NCBI GenBank assembly: GCA_010015745.1
Contig: ML978181.1
Coordinates: forward strand, 244,868-308,867
Source: Setomelanomma holmii
Taxonomy: Eukaryota > Ascomycota > Dothideomycetes > Pleosporales > Phaeosphaeriaceae
DNA length: 64,000 nt
Direction of reading: 5' to 3'
Made by a program: the position numbers and the translations under genes. Below, one piece after another: positions 21,031 through 30,919 of this stretch; positions within the stretch are counted from its first letter, which is position 1; the number at the start of each line of letters is the position of its first letter. The notes under the pieces are model-generated. The model was not told the DNA's origin and did not search any database. It saw nothing but the letters and a program-made list of their open reading frames with translations.

Positions 21031-22977
21031 ATGACGCAACGGGTCACTGGACAGCGGTTTCGCCAGCGCAAACTCTCTACAAAGCAAAACTTACCCATTG
21101 TTCGCGAGCACGAGGTCGAGCAGCTCGCCGATGATGATGCTTCGCGACACATTCCCAAGGTCGAGACTGGTGTTGAGAAGGGCGAGGAGATTGTGAGTCA
21201 CGCTTTACCCTTTTCGGCTTTCACTCTTATCGACGCAAACATTGCGACGCTATCAGCACGTGGAAATGTCTGATGCGCGACGTTGCGTTGCGATGCTCCG
21301 ACTTACCTTCTGCGCATCCAAAATTTCACGACGCTAATACCTTGACAGGAGCATCATTTGCAAGCCGTAATATCTGCTGCGCAGGCAGCAGCACAAGGCT
21401 CTACTGGCGGCAAAATCGCTCAACTCTACATCCCAACACCAGATGCCGTCGCAAGTAAGCTGCAATATGAGGATGTGTATCCGAAACAGTTCACACAGCC
21501 TGCGACGTACATCCGGTTTTCGTCGACCGTCGAGGATACGTCAGGATGTCCGTATTGCATGAACAGTGACGATGTCGCCTGGCTCAAGTCGTTCAATCAG
21601 AAGCAGGGCAAGAAGCATCACTGCTCTGAGGATGAGCTTGAAGAGGTCATGAACTTCTTCGAGGAGAAGACTCATGAGAAGCAGCCTTATGCAGATGTCG
21701 ACAATTCGCCCGTGCTCGCTTACGAGGACCTGGAAACAGAGTTCGACGAAACCATAAATGAGTCGTCGCGGCGGTTCGCAAAAGACATTTACGCACACTG
21801 GAAAAATGAACGATTGCTGAAGGGCAGCCGTCCTTTAATGCCATCGTTGAAGTTCGAAAAGAACCTCGAGACAGACGATGCTGATCCTTACGTGTGCTTC
21901 CGACGTCGCGAAGTACGCCAAGTGCGAAAAACTCGTGGTCGCGATGCACAGGTTACCGAAAAGCTGAGGAAGCTCCGAAAGGAGTTGGAGGATGCCCGAG
22001 TGTTGATGTCTGAAGTCAAGAAGCGCGAACTGTTTCTAAGGGAGCAACTTGCGACCGACAAGCTGATCTTCGAACAACGCTCTGCCGTCAAGGAGATCAA
22101 GAGGAAGCTGAGCATCAAGGGTGATGACGAAGAACTCCTCATCACTCAGAAGGTATGTCGAAGAGCCAAACTCCAGCAGCCGGGCCAAGTTAACAAAGTG
22201 CAGCCTGCTCCTAAGCCGAAGCGCCCGGCAGATCTCGAGAGAGTAAGACAGAACATCCCTGGCATGAAGCCTCAGCACACTCGTCCAGATGGTCGTCTCG
22301 TCGACAGCGATTTAGTGTATCTCGAGGAGCAACACGCCAAGAAGACCGAAGCGATCGATTCTTTTGTCGAAGAGAATCTTGTCAAGCACCAGAAATGGAA
22401 CGTTGGCTGGGTGGATGCAACGTGGCGGCCTATCACCCCGCCACTGGAGCAAGCCGCTGCAAAATCTGACTTCCGTACAGTCTTCACAGAATCGCAGTTG
22501 CCCACCCCTCCGGCTTCTGTGTCCGATGAAGAAGGTGCTGATCCGATGGTAGTGGAGCGAGTGTCCAAGCAAGTCGAGCCACGGAGAAGTGCACGGATAC
22601 GTTTCGCCTCACCGCCGGAGGACGTACCATTCCAGGAGCAGTCGCGATTCAGACGGAGAATCGGGCGAGGCGGACGCGTGATGATCGATCGTCGCGGGAT
22701 CAAGCGACAGAAACTCGAAGATGGCGTAGCAGACGACCGTGTTTCTGATCGATGGAAGTTCGCTGGCGATAGTAGCGAGGATGAGCAGGTATACCCCGTG
22801 GATTGGACGGACACTTTGCATATCCGGTACCGCATTATGATCGAACGACAAGGCGAGAAGCAGCATGCACAACAAGCTAACACCGCCGCGCCAAACAGAC
22901 GTTCGATCGAGAACCATAACCGTTCAGCCTCGGGACATCTGATGCCACCCACCCCGACGAATGCTGGTCCTGGGTGA
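21031..22977 (+). CDS. EPL1: Enhancer of polycomb-like protein, NuA4 subunit
   Basis: EPL1 is the platform of the NuA4 histone H4/H2A acetyltransferase. Its N-terminal part binds the Esa1-Yng2-Eaf6 catalytic core in the nucleus. Two exons, 21031-21192 and 21349-22977, with a 156-nt phase-0 intron (GTGAGT...TTGACAG), give 596 aa. The start MTQRVTGQRFRQRKLSTKQ is the family N-terminus. The EPC-N domain contains LYIPTPDAV, YIRFSS, the YCMNSDD...WLKSFN motif and PYVCFRRREVRQVRKTRGRD. A coiled coil follows (LRKLRKELEDARVLM), then a disordered Pro-rich C-terminus with TPPLEQ. A cryptic GTATGT at about 22153 is in-frame and probably not used. Convergent with RKM4, 365 nt apart. Confidence 0.95.
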
Positions 22978-23342
22978 CACACTTCTCTCCTCTTCCTCGT
23001 CAAGTAAACTTTTGCGACAGTCGTTGGTGTTGGTTGCGGCAATTTATACCCTTTGTTTCATTCGCGTGGGCGGCACCCGTAGTGGTTTGGAAGATCTACC
23101 GAAAATATGTACAACTTTTCAGGATCCGGGGGCTTACAGGTATTGTCCGATATGCCTGGATAGCAGAAAAGGTTAGCACGATGTACTTAGAACATGTATC
23201 TTAGACGCAGTACAAGGTGGCGTTTGACCAACTTTGGCTGTAAACAAAAAAATTAAAAACTTACAAAGCAATATCGGTCTTGTCTTGTGTGATACTTGTC
23301 ACGCTAGGGTGGTGGAAGAGGGAGTGGGCTCGTTCGGGCTGG
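22978..23342. other. Shared 3' region of convergent genes
   Basis: 365 nt between two stop codons. An A-rich tract near 23248-23258 (AAAAAAATTAAAAA) could serve polyadenylation of EPL1. No gene seen. Confidence 0.45.
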
Positions 23343-24871
23343 TCATGCTCTCTGCTTCTTTTCTACTCCGCCCATTTCTACGTCACCCTCTTCATCTACT
23401 GCTCTTTGTCTTTTCGACGTCCTTCCGAATCTTGTCTTGAGCTCGGCTAGCGCTGCCTCAGCCTGCCCAAGCAATTGCTTCTCTCCGATACGAACTGCTT
23501 TAGCCATAGCATATCGACGTGCTTTTGAGTCAGCATCCCCAGATAATGGCGCTGCCTCCAAGGACCGCGAGTCATCTTCCAAGGTGGTGGGATATTGCGC
23601 GATCCTTGCTTTCACGATTTCGTGCAGTAAATGGGCGGCGTCCCCAGTCATCTTCTCTGGCTTCGGCAATTTGCCCTTGCTCTTCAGACGGTCGAACTCG
23701 TCCTGTGACTGTAGGAGAGTTTCGATGAGAATGATGAGCTCAGGTGAGAGACTCTCTTGAAGCGTAAAAGGACTGCTGGCGGTCAAGTCGTAGCCCGAGT
23801 CAACAATCTCTTGTTCGTCGAGGTACTCGATGCGCTCTGCTGACTCGATACCAGCTCGGTTCGCAACATCTTCTACTAGCTCCATTGGTATCTCAACGAC
23901 GTCATATTGGGTGTAGTTGTCCGTGATGTAGCCGTATCGCCGGAGTAAATCAGAGCGTGGAAGTGGACCGTAGTCGTTGAAGATTTCTTCGCTGTGGCGA
24001 ATGGGCTTGAGTGCCTTCATGTCGAGAACATGGTTTTCGTAGAATAGTCGTGCGTTGTTGCGATCCGCATCTGCGTTAAGCATATCTGCCAAGGGCACCA
24101 TGCCCTTCGGTAACGCCTCATCCTCTTCTTCTTCTGCAAAGCCTTCTTCGTCGACATCTTTGCGCGGTGTGGCAGGCTCGACGTCAAATGCGTACGCCAT
24201 AATCAGCGAGCCCATCTTGTGCATAAGCTCCAAATTGCGCTCGTCTCGCATCTCCTCTGCTCTTTGCTTTGCCCGCACATCCCCAGCAAAGAAGACTTCG
24301 GCGAACTCTTTGATGACTGGCAGAAGTCCTTTGGTAAACGACTCGTTCGCGCCCTCCTTGCCTATCTTGCCGACCACCGCGCTGGCTTGTAGCTCGGCCA
24401 GCTCGTCCTCTGACCAGAACATCAGGGTATTGAACTCCGCGGGGAGCACAGAAAAGTACGGCGACCAATTCGAGGCGTCACCGTTGAGGTACTCGTATAA
24501 CATGACGAGGATGAGGGACAGCCATGGGCCAAGCATTTCGAATGTAGAAGCGGGGATCTCGGTGGAGAGGATCGAGTTTTCGACGCTGAGGATGGCGGAG
24601 CGGGGGATGCGGAAGAGGACTTCATGTTCGGCTATGTCTTGAGTTGCGACTAGCAGTTGTCAGTTGGCATTTCTCAATGGAATTGTATGGTGTGGTGTAG
24701 AGTGAGAGCAGGACGAGCAGGGTTCGGAGTCCGTAGGATAAGCCACTTACCCACACCTCTTCCAGCTTGCGCGTGGCGCAGATCAGCCAGCTTGACTTTT
24801 GGGCTGATCTCGGCTCCTGAACGCTGAAGCCATGCCAGAAAGGCCTGGCTTGCGCTGTCAAAGTCTGCCAT
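23343..24871 (-). CDS. SET-domain ribosomal lysine methyltransferase (RKM4-like)
   Basis: Protein-lysine methyltransferase. RKM4-type enzymes monomethylate a large-subunit ribosomal protein (eL42 in yeast). Exon 1 24871-24751 and exon 2 24649-23343 (101-nt intron) give 475 aa. The N-terminus MADFDSASQAFLAWLQ and GRGVVATQDIAEHEVLFRIPRS are the first part of the split SET domain. MVPLADMLNADADRNNARL and EEIFNDYGPLPRSDLLRRYGY carry the catalytic Asn/Tyr region that binds S-adenosylmethionine. The Rubisco-LSMT-type substrate-binding helices follow. The C-terminus is basic (RTSKRQR, EKKQR), possibly a nuclear signal. A run of Glu at the middle of the I-SET insert is typical. Confidence 0.92.
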
Positions 24872-25425
24872 GCAAAATGATCAATTTGTGAGTGTTGGTG
24901 GAGGTGGTTGGAAATATACTCGGTGGATTATTTGGGTCGATTAGTTAAGACAGCCGAAAGTGCTCTCATTGGCTGGAACAACTACCAGCAGTCAGAGATC
25001 CACATGTGAATTTTGCAGAGCACGAAGACTTTTGAGGGCCCTGAAGCAACGTTTGGTAACCTCTTTGAAGACAGAAGAAAGCCTAAAGTCATTGCATCTT
25101 GCCGGTGAGCCGGCCCAAAGCGTTTAGCATCATGCTTGGGTTCTGCTAGAAAACAGACGAATTACCAGGAGTTGAGCATGACACACTTTATGTAAACTTC
25201 GGTGTCCAAGTAAGTAGAACTGTTCTTCCAGATATTTTGACGAACCGAATCTATTTAAGTGTCAAAAGTTCAGGTTTCTTCTCGAAGCCAAACTTTGGGT
25301 TAACCTTTCGCAGCCTGAACTGGCCTTATCGATAACCGACTCGGTTGCACTTTCTCTCACCCCGCAGCCCGCGTCGTCAGATCTCGACGCGTCAAACACC
25401 GACATTAACTATCGCAACAACCACA
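24872..25425. promoter_or_regulatory. Divergent promoter region, RKM4 and KAE1
   Basis: 554 nt between the two start codons. Both genes serve translation (ribosomal protein methylation, tRNA t6A), so shared control is plausible but not shown. CT-rich stretches lie just before the KAE1 start (TTTCTCTCACCCCGC). I can name no factor site. Confidence 0.4.
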
Positions 25426-26535
25426 ATGATCGCTATAGGACTAGAAGGTAGCGCCAATAAGATAGGTATTGGCGTGATATCTCATCCGGCACCGAACAAG
25501 CCCCCAATCATCCTCTCAAATCTGCGACATACCTATATATCACCGCCTGGGGAGGGCTTTCTACCAAAGGATACCGCGATACATCATCGAGCATGGGTCG
25601 TGAGGCTGATCAAACAGGCTGTGCAGCAGGCTGGTGTGAAGATTGACGAAATCGACTGCATATGCTACACTAAAGGACCGGGTATGGGTGCACCTTTGCA
25701 AAGTGTTGCACTGGCGGCCAGGAGTATTGCCCTTTTATGGGAAAAGCCTGTTCTGGGTGTCAATCACTGCGTCGGCCGTAGGTTCTCTCGGGAAAGATTC
25801 TCAAGACGTATCCGCTGATTGCATGCAGACATCGAGATGGGTCGAGCTATTACTCGCGCCGATAACCCCGTCGTCCTTTATGTCTCTGGCGGAAACACCC
25901 AGGTGATCGCATATTCCGCACAACGCTACCGCATATTTGGCGAGACCCTCGATATCGCGATCGGCAACTGCATAGATCGCTTTGCACGAACGCTCATGAT
26001 ACCGAACAACCCCTTCCCAGGTTACAACGTGGAGCAACTGGCGAAGAAGGGCAGGAACCTGGTAGATCTACCGTATGGTGTCAAGGGAATGGATGCAAGC
26101 TTTTCAGGAATCCTGGCCGCGGCAGACTTACTGGCAAGAGGGCTCGATGAGTCATTGCCAAACGAGAAACGATTAAAGACAGAAGAGGGCGAGCTAGTAA
26201 CAAGAGAAGATCTATGCTTCTCGCTACAGGAGACCATTTACGCGATGCTGGTCGAGATCACGGAACGCGCAATGGCACATGTCGACTCTCAGCAAGTGCT
26301 AGTCGTGGGAGGTGTCGGTTCGAACGAAAGACTGCAACAAATGATGGGCATGATGGCAAGAGATAGGGGAGGTAGTGTCTTTGCAACGGATGAGCGCTTC
26401 TGCATTGACAATGGGATCATGATTGCGCATGCTGGTCTCCTCGAGTACTCGACCGGAGTTGTGACAAAGATGGATGATACGACGTGCACACAACGATTCA
26501 GGACTGACGAAGTATTCGTGGGTTGGAGGGATTGA
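25426..26535 (+). CDS. KAE1: KEOPS subunit, tRNA N6-adenosine threonylcarbamoyltransferase
   Basis: Catalytic subunit of KEOPS, which transfers the threonylcarbamoyl group from TC-AMP to A37 of ANN-decoding tRNAs. Exons 25426-25777 and 25829-26535 (51-nt intron) give 352 aa, the usual length. ASKHA fold with IAIGLEGSANKIGIG at the N-terminus. The metal ligands are H114 and H118 in VNHCVGHIEMGR, formed exactly at the splice junction, with Asp in FCIDNGIMIA (about residue 311). The nucleotide loop is YVSGGNTQV (135-143). The start was placed at MIAIGLEG, not the in-frame ATG at 25345, because orthologues begin there. Confidence 0.96.
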
Positions 26536-27138
26536 TATGAGCGCTGTCAACATGCGACATAAACTTCACCTACATGAAAGACAAGGTGAACCTCAGCACA
26601 TCTTTGCCTTATTAAGCTGTGGTGAGGACTGCATCCGGGATGGAACATAGGCCAACCGAAGTCACGTCTTGCTATGTCAGCTCTTCGGTATTGTGAATCC
26701 GACGCAGCAGCCTACGAATTAGGCAGGATATCACTGGGCTCAACGAGGGCCAACAAACAAGCATTTTCGGTCGGTCAAGTACTTGACAGCGATCACAGGC
26801 GACTTGAGGCATGCTCAGGGCAAGGCAGAACTATAAGCCCTGCGGTCCAATCAACAAGGCATTGCCTTTTCCATCGCCCGGGCAGCGGCGATCCTTGCCA
26901 TTAAGCCTTGACCAACAGCGTTCAGTAGACCTTGCTGATGGATCAGCATGGTGCGCACTCGAAGGTTCAGCGCTCAATCGCTGGCGCATAGAAAAAGACT
27001 ATGCGTGGTCAATTTAGAGCATTAGATAGTTGCGACATTTGGTGCAGTACCTATCATCTCGTGTCACTCTAAGCATGAGCGACCATGTACGCCCCTGTTA
27101 GCAATTGGTAAGGCTTATCACCGCTCTATAAAGATGGA

Positions 27139-27240
27139 GATTGCAGTGCAAACTCCTAATGTACCCTAGCTTGCACGAAGTCGCCTGTTCCCGCAGAGCC
27201 GCATCTCCGGAACCGCGTTCACGCTAGAGATTGCGGTGCA
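27139..27240 (+). repeat. Degenerate repeat copy A: GATTGCRGTGCA ... GCAGAGCCGCAT ... GATTGCRGTGCA
   Basis: GATTGCAGTGCA at 27139-27150, GCAGAGCCGCAT at 27193-27204, and CGCTAGAGATTGCGGTGCA ending at 27240. The same three parts recur in copy B at 27561-27634, and partly near 28452. Confidence 0.55.
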
Positions 27241-27560
27241 GTGCACACTGACACTCTTGTTCATTTGCAACCTTTCGCGCGACGCCGAGCTTGACAAGTG
27301 ATTACCAATGTCGGTTCTTTGCACTTGGGATGAAAATCGGTATCTGATATTTCTAGCGGTGGTTCTTAGGGATAGACGGTTTCATTGCCGGGTTGCTCAT
27401 CCATGAAGGACGATTGGAAGCTACTGTTCAAGGCACGTCGCAGCACACGACGATCTTGGCCCAGAAACTGGACCATTGGCTCGTTCAGAACGACACTCTA
27501 CGACCGAACAGTGAAGATAGGTTTAGAAAAGCTCATCATGAGGTTGACCATCAGCCGCAC

Positions 27561-27634
27561 GGCGCTAGTAATTGCAGTGCAGTCCGGCAGAGCCGCATTG
27601 TGACGTCTTCTTCAACGCTGAGGATTGCAGTGCA
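27561..27634 (+). repeat. Degenerate repeat copy B, shortened
   Basis: GGCGCTAGTAATTGCAGTGCA, then GCAGAGCCGCAT at about 27588-27599, then ACGCTGAGGATTGCAGTGCA ending at 27634. Order and orientation match copy A, with about 30 nt less spacer. A further 12-mer, GATTGCGGTGCA, lies at 28452-28463 with AGCCGC 30 nt downstream. Confidence 0.55.
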
Positions 27635-29291
27635 GTCAGCCCAAGCCATCTAGCTCGAAGTACCTGCAAGCCACATTTCTTACCAAAGGCTATACGTTTC
27701 GGTGTTAGAGCATGCTCTGCGAAAGCACGCTCGCACCTGTTGACATGCACTGCATTTTCCAGCACTGAAGAGCCCGCTCTTACTCTGGCGGGTCTTGCAT
27801 GATACCGGAGGCTTGGAAGGTGAAGTCAATGTGTCGTTGAGGTACAGCGATCATGATAGTAGCCCGATCAAACATGTAACATGTATGGCGCAAGAGTTAT
27901 TGCATGGGCATGATGAGCGACGTCTGATCGTGCAGGAAACCCTCAAGCAAGTTTGATATCGAGATAGCAGGATCTTGAGTGCTCTCGACTTGGGCGAAGA
28001 GTTGTGTCGGCACTGCGACGGTATGCGCGAAAAGGCGTCAATCAGGACGAGACATCACGAACGACCGCGAATAGTTCTTCCCTGAGTAGCCGGCAAGCCA
28101 GCAACATTAATGAAAAAGATCTCTGGAGCGAGCACCATCACGCTCAACTCAGTCCGACACCACCGCTGTTTTTGTGGTCCTCCCATGGTTTTGACCATCG
28201 GGCAGAGATTTGCAAACACAAGCACTGTTACCGAGGTAGAAAATGGTCATGCAGCACCGATCGAAAAGAGTGCCGGTGCACCATCATGTCGCCGCCCAAC
28301 AGAAAGAGCGGCATCGTAACTGTTGCCCCAAAAAGCGGGCGGCCCAGAGGCAGCCTCCCCAGGATGACTCCTCCGGGTTGGTCGGTAGCCCTCCAAGACC
28401 CTGCTATCCTCCTACCTGCAGTCAGGCGTTCCGGCAACCCCAGGGGCACGTGATTGCGGTGCACTCCACGGCCAGACTGGATTGTGGCACAGCCGCGAGG
28501 TCAGTGATTGGATGATACATACCCCTTCGGCGCGTACAAGCCGGCGCATGCCTGTGCCACAGGTCGATACACTTCATCTCGTTTCGGTATGTGGTACTGT
28601 GATGAGGTATCAAAACCGGCCCTTCGCATGGGCACTTACAAGAAAGACAGCGCGGTCGCAGCTTTCACCTCTGGCGTATCGTTGGCTTCTTACCAAGTCA
28701 GGATTCCGTTCGATTCGTGGTCTATAGAGTGGCTTCCAATGTGCCCAAACCCAGCTATGACGGCATTGTTGACGTCCTGAATAGCTACTGCGTATTAGTG
28801 GAAATTTTTACCCGTGGGAACAACCTGGCCGGCCTACACTGTGTCCACTCAAGCCACAGTGATCGTAGGCGTACCTCATGGAGGCTATGCACAGGAAGGC
28901 GAGCGCGATGCTAGGCTGGCACAAAGCTGGCGAGGCTCGAACACGACTGAAGTTTTGGGGCATTGGTTGGGGGCTTGAAGAGGAGAAAGGGAGGAGGGAA
29001 GCGAGAAGTTCTATATCAAAGGCAGCGACGTCACGTGCGGCGAACGAGACTGAATTGAGCAGACGACGACGTGTTTTGTTGAGGTGAATATGAGAAGGGA
29101 AGTCGTGGAAGGAAGGAGCTCGAAGCTAGGCAAACAGTCGCGAGATGAAAGTGAGCTGTCCCGTAAATACAAGCTGATAATACGCCAGATAAGATGCATA
29201 GAGAGAATGTTACTTCCAGAGGTGTGTAATATACGTCGAGCATGTTCTCTCTTCCATAATGCCAAGACGGACACGGCTTGACTCCACATGA

Positions 29292-30078
29292 CTATTTGGG
29301 TTCGTTCCAGCGAGCATCTACTTCCTGTACAGTGGTCAGTCGGTAGCAAAGGGAGAGATTGTTACATGCTTACCGTTGCCCAAGCGTGGAAGCCATCTAT
29401 AAAGACCTTTGACCGTGTCGCAGTTCCATTTGTCTCGCCAATTGCATGGGTTACGTTATAGCTTGATTTCCCGAAAGTCAGGCTCACACTGCCCGCTCGC
29501 ATGGCGAGCTTCCACAGTGGCAGTGCAAGAACAGCAGCATCGCCCAGCATTTTCAACTACATTTTAATGCCACGTTCTTGGTATGGCGGCACGAAATTGA
29601 CGTGGACGGAACATTGTTTGTGTATTCTTGTAGCGAGCTTCGGCAATACCGAACGCAGAGCTTGGCGTGAGGGTTGACAGGACTTGAAGGCAATGTTCGA
29701 ATGTTGCATTCGGTATACATAGCGACATCCAGTCTCCAAGGTAAGCTTGCTCACAAATTGGAAGGCCACAAACGAAGCGTCCCGTAGGCGTAGATCGAGG
29801 AAGCCATGGACCTTGCGAATCTCCGTCGGCTTGAAAAGAAATTCTGTGTGCCGAAGAAACATCTCCGTGGACTCATCGAGTATTTTCTCAACAAGTGCCG
29901 GAATATTGCAGAGCTGGAGCTGTCTGGAGAGCATGGCGCGCCAGTGCACCCACATCCACGGAGTCGATCTCTTGGTATAGGCGTCGCTTGTGGAAGATTG
30001 TGGTCGCAGTTCGCGGTACACCATGTCTCCAAGTTCTCGAGGCAGGGTCGTGCAAATCCGCATACATAATTCTTGCAT
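29292..30078 (-). pseudogene. F-box-like fungal protein with one in-frame TAG
   Basis: Exon 1 30078-29374, 49-nt intron (GTAAGC...TACAG), exon 2 29324-29292 encoding EVDARWNEPK and a stop. Reading is continuous apart from TAG at 29557-29559, which would cut the protein from about 245 to 173 residues. The N-terminal TLPRELGDMVYRELRP is the F-box-like opening used by many lineage-specific fungal proteins. The rest is alpha/beta without a known motif. Downstream of the stop the frame (MLGDAAVLALPLWKLAMRAG) remains coding-like and ends in a clean splice, so the stop looks recent. A 45-51-nt intron over the stop is possible only with poor donors (GTCAAT, GTCCAC). Confidence 0.6.
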
Positions 30079-30919
30079 TCTGACCCTCTTTGCCTTGTAT
30101 GAAGCGCGCTCGAGTAGCCTAACTTCCTTAGTATGAAGTCGTATTGTATGAGTACATGGACTTGTTACGTCGTTCGAACGCTTGAGCGCACCAGCCGGAG
30201 CTTAAATCTATGGCGTGGGAAGATGGACTACTTATCAGTCCTCCATTGTGTTCTTTTCGTGCCCGATGCGGACCGCCCACTTCAGAGATTGCCGCCCTGC
30301 GCGAGTTGTTTCGAGCTTGGAGTGACGCAGCGCTGTTGCTTTCGAAGAGCGAATGGGCTTGAACTCCTCGTTCATCGCAAACTGTGCAACCAGTTTCGTG
30401 ATTTTGGTAGGTGGAGTGAGTGCCGACGCTGTGGAGTATGAAGGGTGGGACTAAGACTACGAGCGGAATCGAGGCGCAAGGCAGGAGCGCACAGGACAGC
30501 GATCTCTTCGACTCGGGACTAGCGCCTCCCGACACGTGCCCCCAGTGTGGAAGCAATAGCGGTTGGAGTTAGTTAAAGAAGGAGTGGTGTTGCCATTGGT
30601 GTGTCAAGGTTCTCACACTGATAGCTTGCAACAAGAGTGTAAGGCTGAACAGGACTTGCACCCGTATGATGTGTGTATCGGGTTTTCTGACTATAGAAGA
30701 AAGCGTGCAGGGGCTCTATATTAAATTCTTTTGAGCACGGTGCTTAGATCATTTAGATACTCTCGGTCTTCACACGTGCATGCACCGGGGTACTGAGTTG
30801 GGTCATCGGAATTTGACTCAATCTATTGTCACGAACCTTGTCGCGGTGTAATTGCCATTACGAGTATACCGGCATTCAGTGCAACCCACGTTGTCCTACA
30901 TGTAAACAATGGAAAGGCA
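30079..30919. other. Intergenic
   Basis: Two frames of about 100-140 codons overlap on opposite strands at 30128-30556, and neither has family features. The left part is the promoter of the F-box-like gene. The right part is the 3' flank of the MFS gene. Confidence 0.4.

Larger units (their letters stand above)
26536..29291. other. Gene-poor region with degenerate repeats
   Basis: 2.7 kb with no supported gene. It holds a scattered 12-mer repeat (listed separately). On the minus strand from 28963 a frame starting MPQNFSRVRASPALCQ has a hydrophobic stretch and several GT-AG pairs, which hints at a small secreted-protein gene or relic, but I could not build a convincing model. Confidence 0.45.

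Noticed and set aside
22272..23042. 256-codon minus-strand frame over EPL1
   Set aside because: Antisense shadow of a conserved gene, with no family features.
30128..30556. 142-codon minus frame and 102-codon plus frame
   Set aside because: They overlap each other, have no motifs, and no splice series extends either.
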